A stretch of 50,314 nt of DNA, from the NCBI RefSeq assembly GCF_000686045.1, contig NZ_JMLV01000018.1:1-50314 (forward strand), written 5' to 3'. Every line of letters begins with the position of its first letter. The first letter of the stretch is position 1. Under the pieces are notes generated by a model. That model worked only from the letters and a program-made list of their open reading frames with translations, was not told the origin of the DNA and searched no databases. A program made the position numbers and the translations under genes. Source of the stretch: Fodinicurvata fenggangensis DSM 21160. GTDB taxonomy: Bacteria; Pseudomonadota; Alphaproteobacteria; Kiloniellales; DSM-21159. Positions 42,091-50,314 of this stretch are shown here, piece by piece.

Positions 42091-43394
42091 TTGCTCCCGA
42101 GTTCCTGCTGGTTGGCGTCTTCCTCGTGCTGCTGCTGGCCGGTGTTCCGGTCGCGGTCGTGCTTGGCCTGTCGGGTGCGGCGGGCATTCTGGTGGGGCTT
42201 GGCCCGACCTCCCTGGAGATGATCGGCACCAATGTCTATAACGGCATTGCCAAGTATCCCCTGATCGCCATTCCCCTGTTCATCCTGACCGGCCTGGCCT
42301 TCGAGCGTTCGGGCGTGGCTGAACGCCTGGTGCGGTTCGCCTCGGCGCTGGTGGGGCCGCGGCGTGGCGGTTTGGCCGTGGTGGCGGTCCTGGTCAGCCT
42401 GATCATGGGCGGCATGTCCGGCTCGGGCCCGGCCGATGCGGCCGCAGTGGCCACGGTGATGATTCCCGCCATGGCGCGTGCCGGTTATCCGCGGGCCTTT
42501 TCGGCCGGGCTCATCGCGGCCTCGTCCTCCACTGCCATCATCATTCCGCCCTCCATCGCGCTCATCATCTACACCGTGATGGTGCCGGGCACCGACCTGC
42601 GCGCCCTGTTCGCCGCCGGAATCATCCCGGGCATCCTCTGCGGCCTGGCGATCATCCTGCCGGCCGTCTGGCTCAGTTATCGCCACCAGTTCGGTTCGGC
42701 GGAGGCGGCCGAAGAGCGCCCGCCGCTCGGGCGCAGTTTCATGGATGCCCTGCCGGGACTTCTGGCGCCGGTGATCATCCTGGGCGGCCTGCGCATCGGC
42801 CTGTTCACGCCGACGGAGGCCGCGGCCGTCGCGGCGGTCTATGGCCTGGGGGTCGGGACCCTGCTTTACCGTACGCTGGGCTGGCGCGAGATCTACCGCA
42901 TCCTGGCCGACGGCGCCGAGATCACGGCCGTGGTCATGATCATCATCTCCTTTGCCGGGCTCTTCGCCTGGGCGGGCAGCACGCTGGGCGTTTTCAACGC
43001 GGCGGCCCAGGGCTTGCTGTCGATTTCCGACGAGGCCTGGGTGGTGCTGGGCCTGATCATGATCTTCCTGCTGCTGGCCGGCATGGTGCTGGACGGCGTC
43101 TCGATCTACCTGATCACGCTGCCGCTGCTGATGCCCATCGTGAACGCCTTCGAATGGAACACCGTCTGGTTCGGCATCCTGATGGCCATGAACATTGCCA
43201 TCGGGCAGTTCACGCCGCCCATTGCCGTCAACCTGATGGTGACCACGCGCATCGCCGGGGTGGGCATGGAGGACACCATGAAATGGGTGGCCTGGATGCT
43301 GCTGTCGATGACCGGCATCCTGCTGCTGGTCGCCATTTTCCCCGACATCGCCCTGTGGCTGCCCGAGGTCCTGGACTTCCGCACGGGGCGGTAA
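42087..43394 (+). CDS. TRAP transporter large permease (DctM family)
   Basis: 435 residues from GTG 42087, overlapping the small permease TGA and preceded by GGGAGGAG. A frame open further upstream lies inside the dctQ-like gene and is not used. Twelve or so membrane segments with family motifs GVPVAVVLGLSGAAG, MGGMSGSGPADAAAVATVM, IIPPSIALIIY and AMNIAIGQFTPPIAVNL. With the two genes before it this completes a Na+- or H+-coupled TRAP transporter. Confidence 0.94.
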   Translation: MIAPEFLLVGVFLVLLLAGVPVAVVLGLSGAAGILVGLGPTSLEMIGTNVYNGIAKYPLIAIPLFILTGLAFERSGVAERLVRFASALVGPRRGGLAVVAVLVSLIMGGMSGSGPADAAAVATVMIPAMARAGYPRAFSAGLIAASSSTAIIIPPSIALIIYTVMVPGTDLRALFAAGIIPGILCGLAIILPAVWLSYRHQFGSAEAAEERPPLGRSFMDALPGLLAPVIILGGLRIGLFTPTEAAAVAAVYGLGVGTLLYRTLGWREIYRILADGAEITAVVMIIISFAGLFAWAGSTLGVFNAAAQGLLSISDEAWVVLGLIMIFLLLAGMVLDGVSIYLITLPLLMPIVNAFEWNTVWFGILMAMNIAIGQFTPPIAVNLMVTTRIAGVGMEDTMKWVAWMLLSMTGILLLVAIFPDIALWLPEVLDFRTGR

Positions 43395-43496
43395 GGGTGT
43401 CCACCGTTTGAGAAGTTCGGATTCTCAATGCGACCGTTGAACTGAGCGAGTTTTCTGAAGCCTCGCTTGCTTGCAGGTATAAGCTTGTGACCTTCA

Positions 43497-44369
43497 GTTC
43501 CAGAGAGTGCTCGATGTCCAGTTTTCGGGAAAGCCCATCGACTTGAGGTCAAGTGAAGCGGGGCGACTGTCCATCAATTCGCGCAACTGTGATTTCCAGC
43601 CCTGTCCGTTGCTCGGGTCAATGTTATTCAGCAAAGCCGCCTGGACCACCAACCGCGAATAGCAATTTGTATTGTTGGCAAGGTCTTCCGCGTAAGCCTT
43701 GGCCTTTTTGGGCATATCCACACGCATTTCAGCATTCCACAAACGACCATGATGTGCGCAGACATTCCTGAGTGTCGATAGGGATCGAAACCAGGAAACG
43801 CAGATACTTTCGTCAAAGCCGAACTCCGAGGCAATCTCCTTGCGATAAGCTCGGTGAAGATCTGCATACCATCTTGAGAGTTCACCAAAAGTGGATGCTT
43901 CAGTCAGACACCAGATTGCCGGAAGATAGGGCGTTCCATATTCAGCTTTGTAATGTGCAATGGAGAGGTGTTTCCCGTTCTCACCTTTTCGACGGATACG
44001 GGTTACCGCTTCCTTGTTCTCGAAGAATTTCTCTTCGTAATAGAAGTGTGAGCCGCCATGACAGCCCATAACGTTTATAAGACAGGCGCGCAGCGCCACC
44101 TCGATGCGCTCTATGGCGTCCAGGCACAGCAACCTGAGTTTTCTATCAAAGTTATAGGTCTCAACCACCTGCTCGAAAGTTGTGCCGGGGAGAAAGTCCT
44201 TTGAGGCCGTCTCGAACGGCCTCATGTAAATTTTCAGTCGATAGTATCCGATATAAGTCAGACAGCGTTTGGCAAGCTGTTGATGCTTGAAATCGAGCCC
44301 CTTGCTCTGAAGAAAGGAGATCAACTCATTCGTTGAAAGGACCGGCTTTGCAAATGTCCGCTGAGACAT
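43497..44369 (-). CDS. Abi_2 family (AbiD/AbiF-like) abortive infection protein, HEPN
   Basis: 291 residues from the ATG at 44369 (MSQRTFAKPVLSTNELISFL); the frame is open further upstream, without better signals. Abi_2 features are clear: LTYIGYYRLKIYMRPFE, a YNFDRKLRLLCLDAIERIEVALR core and the HEPN nuclease motif R-N-V-C-A-H-H (TLRNVCAHHGRLWN). Such proteins are thought to cleave RNA after phage infection. It is AT-richer than its neighbours and stands alone between the TRAP operon and polA, so it is probably acquired. No separate antitoxin gene is visible. The stop codon lies at 43494-43496. Confidence 0.85.
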
Positions 44370-44533
44370 ATTCTGAGCGCAGGTTTTCAAGCAAAAATAA
44401 ACCCCCTGGTGCGCATCGTTGAGAGGCGTGGGGGTTCTGATCACCTGCATTTTCGCTATTTCCCATCCGGAAAGCAACAAAAATCTTAGTTTGTTCTTAG
44501 GTCATCCGGATTTCAGGGAGAGAGTGGATCGGT

Positions 44534-47314
<2,781 letters not shown>

Positions 47315-47357
47315 GCTGCGCCTGCCTTGCGGGATGGGGTTCCTGGCGTGCGGTGTC

Positions 47358-47546
47358 TCAATGACCGCTGCCGGCCGCCTTGCGGCCTTCTTCGGACAGG
47401 ACGAAGTGACGCCCGCAGTAGGGGCAGTCGATTTCGCCGTGGCCTTCCATGTTCAGCCAGACCCGCGGATGGCCCAGCGGTCCGCCGCCGCCGTCGCAGG
47501 CCACGGTCTCGTCGTCCACGTAGTGCGTATCATCTAGTGTAGTCAT
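47358..47546 (-). CDS. zf-CHCC zinc-finger protein (NDUFS6-like)
   Basis: 62 residues from the ATG at 47546 (MTTLDDTHYVDDETVAC). The Cys-His-Cys-Cys zinc motif is complete: VACDGG, then GHPRVWL, then IDCPYCGRHFVL. The family is the bacterial counterpart of the mitochondrial complex I subunit NDUFS6. The longer frame to 47639 has no signal. It lies upstream of polA on the same strand, 43 bases away. Confidence 0.85.
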   Translation of the reverse strand: MTTLDDTHYVDDETVACDGGGGPLGHPRVWLNMEGHGEIDCPYCGRHFVLSEEGRKAAGSGH

Positions 47547-47684
47547 TGCGCGGTTATCCTTGCTGGTCCCCGTGGTTGGGCTGGGCCCCGTTGTTCGGGC
47601 GCAGATGATACCTGCTGAGCGTGCCGGATCAATGTTCATCGCTCACTTGCATGCGCATGCGCGCCGAATTAGTTAAGGTCGATC

Positions 47685-48677
47685 ATGTCAAAGGTCCAGC
47701 AATCAAACCTCGCCGCGCCGTCCGCACCGGATCGCGCGGCGTTACCCGAGACCGCCGTGTCCGTCGAGGGACTCGGCAAGGTCTATCGCGGCTCCTCGCG
47801 CATGCCCGAGAAGGTGGCCCTGAAAGAGGTCGACCTGAACATTCCACGCGGCTCGCTGTTCGGCTTGCTGGGACCGAACGGCGCCGGCAAGTCCACGCTG
47901 ATCAACATCCTGGCGGGGCTGGTCACCAAGACCAGTGGCCAGGCAAAGATCTGGGGTTATGACATTGACCGGGACACGCGCATGGCGCGGGCCTCCATCG
48001 GCGTGGTGCCCCAGGAACTCAACATCGATCCCTTCTTCACCCCGTTTGAGCTGCTCGAGCTCCAGGCAGGGCTTTACGGCGTTCCCCCGGCCGAGCGGCG
48101 GACCATGGAAATCCTGGGGATGCTGGGCCTGGCGGACAAGGCGAAGGCCTATACCCGGACCCTGTCCGGGGGCATGCGCCGGCGCCTTATGGTGGCCAAG
48201 GCCATGGTGCACTTTCCGCCTGTGCTGGTGCTGGACGAGCCGACGGCCGGGGTGGACATCGAGTTGCGCCAGCAGCTCTGGACCCAGGTCAAGGCGCTGA
48301 ACGATGCGGGCACCACGGTCCTTTTGACCACACATTACCTGGAGGAGGCGGAGCAACTCTGCGACACCATTGCCATCATCAATGACGGCGAGGTCATTGC
48401 CTGCGAGTCGACCAAGAAGCTGCTGAAGCGTCTGGACAACAAGGAACTGAGCCTGACGGTTTCCGAAGAGTTGACCGAGGTGCCCGAGTCGTTGCGGTCC
48501 TTCGGGCCGGAACTGGTGGACGGCAACCGCCTGATCTTCCGCTATCGCGCCAGCGAAAGCCCCGTGGCCGATCTGCTGCACGCGATCAACGAGTCAAGGT
48601 TGAGCGTGGTCGACCTGCGGACCGAGGAAGCGGACCTGGAAGACATATTTCTCCAATTGACACGAAAAAAGAGTTAG
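47685..48677 (+). CDS. ABC transporter ATP-binding protein (ABC-2 exporter type)
   Basis: 330 residues. Walker A GPNGAGKS (63-70), signature LSGGMRRR, Walker B VLVLDEPTAGVD and the H-loop TTHYLEEA are intact. The long C-terminal extension after the core ATPase is typical for exporters of the ABC-2 (drug/polysaccharide/NodI-like) type. No permease gene is adjacent in the window, so the partner must be elsewhere. The N-terminal ~22 residues are an extra polar segment. Confidence 0.9.
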   Translation: MSKVQQSNLAAPSAPDRAALPETAVSVEGLGKVYRGSSRMPEKVALKEVDLNIPRGSLFGLLGPNGAGKSTLINILAGLVTKTSGQAKIWGYDIDRDTRMARASIGVVPQELNIDPFFTPFELLELQAGLYGVPPAERRTMEILGMLGLADKAKAYTRTLSGGMRRRLMVAKAMVHFPPVLVLDEPTAGVDIELRQQLWTQVKALNDAGTTVLLTTHYLEEAEQLCDTIAIINDGEVIACESTKKLLKRLDNKELSLTVSEELTEVPESLRSFGPELVDGNRLIFRYRASESPVADLLHAINESRLSVVDLRTEEADLEDIFLQLTRKKS

Positions 48678-48710
48678 GCTGACTCCGGTGTTCTACATGA
48701 GCATCGGGAT

Positions 48711-49736
48711 TTGAACTTGTACAAGCACGCTTTATCATCTGTTTTCCTGATCGCAGTGGTGGCCATGCTGTTGACCGCTTGCGCCCCGCGCAATGCGCCT
48801 CCCGGGCCCGGGGATACCGAGCCCGAAATCATGATCGGGGCCGAGGAAACACACGGAACGCTCATCACCCAGGATGGGCTGGAATTGCCGCTGCGTGCCT
48901 GGCTGCCCGAGGGCGACAAGCGGCCAACGGCCGTGATCCTGGCCGTTCATGGCTTCAACGACTATTCCCATGCCTTTGCGGAGGCGGGCCAGAGCTTCGC
49001 CGAGCAGGGCATTGCCGTCTATGCCTATGACCAGCGTGGCTTCGGCGAGGCCCCCCATCGCGGGCTCTGGCCGGGCAAGGCGGTGCTGGCCGAGGACCTG
49101 CGCACGGCGGCCAATCTGTTGCGCCAGAAGTACCCGGGGATTCCTCTCCATGTGCTGGGGGAATCCATGGGCGGGGCCGTCACGGTGGTGGCGGCCACGA
49201 CGGAATCCGGCCTGCCGGTGGACAGCCTGGTGCTTTCGGCACCGGCGGTCTGGGCACGCAGCACGCAGCCCTGGTACCAGCGGGTGGCCCTCTGGGCCGC
49301 CGTGCGAACGGTCCCCTGGTTCAAGCCATCCGGTGAAGGGCTGCAGCGCCAGGCTTCGGACAACATCGAGATGCTGCGCGAATTGGGGCGCGATCCCCTG
49401 GTGCTCAAGAACTCGCGCGTCGACGCCATCTATGGCCTGGTGAACCTGATGGACGCGGCCCTGGCGGCCGGGCCCGAGTTGAAGACACCGACCCTGGTGC
49501 TCTATGGCAAGAAGGACGAGATCGTGCCGCGCAAGCCGGTCGATCGGTTCTGGGAGGCTTTGCCGAACAATGAGGGCCACCGTTACGCCCTTTACGAGGA
49601 CGGCTGGCACCTGCTGCTCCGCGACCTGCAAGCCGATGTGGTGATCTCGGATATCGCTGCCTGGGTGGAGGAAGAAGACAGGGACCGCCTGCCGTTCTCG
49701 GCCGAGGTCCTGGTCAAGGAGCGGCCTGCCTCCTGA
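48711..49736 (+). CDS. Lipoprotein alpha/beta hydrolase (lysophospholipase/monoacylglycerol lipase-like)
   Basis: 341 residues starting at a TTG (48711), with lipobox LLTAC at Cys24, so the enzyme is lipid-anchored outside the inner membrane. Hydrolase fold motifs: AVHGFNDYSHAF (oxyanion), DQRGFGEAPHRG, the nucleophile Ser152 in LGESMGG, the acid in LYGKKDEIVP and the His in DGWHLLL. The HGF/GESMGG combination is that of monoglyceride lipase-like enzymes (Hydrolase_4). It lies 33 bases after the ABC gene. The start codon is weakly supported; a nearby TTG 48717 is an alternative. Confidence 0.85.
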   Translation: MNLYKHALSSVFLIAVVAMLLTACAPRNAPPGPGDTEPEIMIGAEETHGTLITQDGLELPLRAWLPEGDKRPTAVILAVHGFNDYSHAFAEAGQSFAEQGIAVYAYDQRGFGEAPHRGLWPGKAVLAEDLRTAANLLRQKYPGIPLHVLGESMGGAVTVVAATTESGLPVDSLVLSAPAVWARSTQPWYQRVALWAAVRTVPWFKPSGEGLQRQASDNIEMLRELGRDPLVLKNSRVDAIYGLVNLMDAALAAGPELKTPTLVLYGKKDEIVPRKPVDRFWEALPNNEGHRYALYEDGWHLLLRDLQADVVISDIAAWVEEEDRDRLPFSAEVLVKERPAS

Positions 49737-49833
49737 GGGCGCGAAGTCGGCTTCAGGACAGGACGTCTACACTCTTGTTCTTTGGCAGAGGCTTGGGTAG
49801 TGTCGCGCCCGATAACGGCATCCGCCCGTTCGC

Positions 49834-49910
49834 GGGCCCGTAGCTCAGCTGGATAGAGCGCTTCCCTCCGGAGGAAGAGGTCTGGGGTTCGAATCCCTAC
49901 GGGCCCGCCA
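49834..49910 (+). tRNA. tRNA-Arg(CCG)
   Basis: A 77-base cloverleaf including an encoded CCA. The acceptor GGGCCCG pairs with CGGGCCC; D arm TAGCTCAGCTGGATAGAGC; anticodon stem-loop CTTCC CTCCGGA GGAAG with anticodon CCG (reads CGG, Arg); T-arm TGGGG TTCGAAT CCCTA (one G-U/mismatch at the base); discriminator G. A T-rich run follows the gene. Confidence 0.93.
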
Positions 49911-49988
49911 TTTCCCTTTATTTTTCAGTAAGTTACGAATATGCGGGCTTCCATTCCTTTTTGGGGTGGAAGAAGGGTGACGAGACCT

Positions 49989-50314
49989 AGAGCGTGTCGG
50001 CGTAGATCAGATTCGGGATTCCCCTGAGAATTGATCTGTGATTCCCTCTGCGTATGGCAGATATAGGGGGTTACAGATGGGTAAGCCACATCCCTTTGAG
50101 CTTCGCCGCCGTGTTGTCGAGTTTGTCGAGGAGGGTCATACCCACCGTGGGGCGGCGGCGCATTTCCGGGTTTCGATCAAGTTCGTCAACGACATGGTCA
50201 AGCTCAAGCGCGAGACGGGCGGGCTGGCGCCAAAGCGCCAGGGCAATCCCGGGCGGGGTAAACTCAGCGAGGTATCTGACTGGTTGCGTGCCAGAATGTG
50301 CGAGAAAACAGACA
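49989..50314 (+). mobile_element. IS630-family insertion sequence, left end, cut by window edge
   Basis: Beginning near GAGCGTGTCGGCGTAGATCA (about 49990), next to a TA dinucleotide at 49988-49989, a sequence typical of the terminal inverted repeat of IS630 elements is followed by a transposase gene. IS630 elements insert at TA and duplicate it. The right end is outside the window, so completeness is unknown. It sits about 80 bases after tRNA-Arg. Confidence 0.7.
50077..50314 (+). CDS. IS630-family transposase, N-terminal part, truncated by window end
   Basis: At least 79 residues are encoded from ATG 50077. The helix-turn-helix is visible (PFELRRRVVEFVEEGHTHRG followed by AAAHFRVSIKFVNDMV), then a basic linker (APKRQGNPGRGKL), as in OrfA or the N-terminus of IS630/Tc1-type transposases. 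The catalytic DDE domain lies beyond the window. A frameshifted two-ORF form is common in this family and cannot be tested here. Confidence 0.75.
   Translation, partial: MGKPHPFELRRRVVEFVEEGHTHRGAAAHFRVSIKFVNDMVKLKRETGGLAPKRQGNPGRGKLSEVSDWLRARMCEKTD

Noticed and set aside
47649-47660. GCATGCGCATGC palindrome upstream of the ABC ATPase gene
   Set aside because: A short tandem of GCATGC in GC-rich DNA; too simple and unsupported to call an operator.

Overview
The window reads as a GC-rich alphaproteobacterial chromosome, probably Rhodospirillales-like. This is inferred from the gene families present: an ECF sigma/ChrR pair, an IalB-family protein, a zf-CHCC protein, a TRAP transporter, and a GTTC-N7-GTTC LexA box. 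No rRNA or species marker is present, so the genus is not claimed.

Positions 1 to about 23,773 are the right-hand (late) part of a prophage. Nearly everything lies on the + strand in one packed late block, often with ATGA or TGATG overlaps. The order is: terminase small subunit (cut by the window edge), GpA-type large terminase, gpW, portal (split by a one-base frameshift), S49 head protease, acidic scaffold, gpD-like decoration protein, gpE-like major capsid, connector proteins, then a Mu-like contractile tail (DUF2635, sheath, tube, frameshifted tail chaperone, tape measure, gpN, gpP, gp45, gp46, gp47, gp48, fibre), and finally a lysis block (membrane proteins, putative holin, secreted lytic transglycosylase, DUF6527 protein, Rz/Rz1). 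The virion would therefore be a myovirus with a lambda-type head and a Mu-type tail. It appears to be integrated at a tRNA-Ala(GGC) gene: a 50-nt 3' fragment of that tRNA at 23,724-23,773 marks the right end. Integrase, repressor and replication genes must lie to the left, outside the window.

Positions 23.2-24.0 kb are a junction with a remnant of an SRAP gene, a second tRNA 3' fragment (Val-GAC type, opposite strand), an 18-bp perfect palindrome and the tRNA-Ala fragment. Host DNA then starts with a LexA-controlled Y-family DNA polymerase and a small zinc-ribbon partner.

Positions 25.6-43.4 kb are host genes: a GntR/FCD regulator with its operator and a DHDPS-family lyase; rlmN; an IalB-like protein; an ECF sigma factor with a ChrR-like anti-sigma that has lost both zinc-binding cysteines of its N-terminal domain; a histidine kinase; an RNA methyltransferase; a Rhizobium-type asparaginase convergent with an aminotransferase; an MFS/DUF3429/acetoacetyl-CoA synthetase operon; and a three-gene TRAP transporter.

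Positions 43.5-50.3 kb hold a lone Abi_2 (HEPN) abortive-infection gene, polA, a zf-CHCC protein, an ABC ATPase, a lipoprotein alpha/beta hydrolase, tRNA-Arg(CCG), and the start of an IS630-family element cut by the window end. I saw no CRISPR array and no rRNA.
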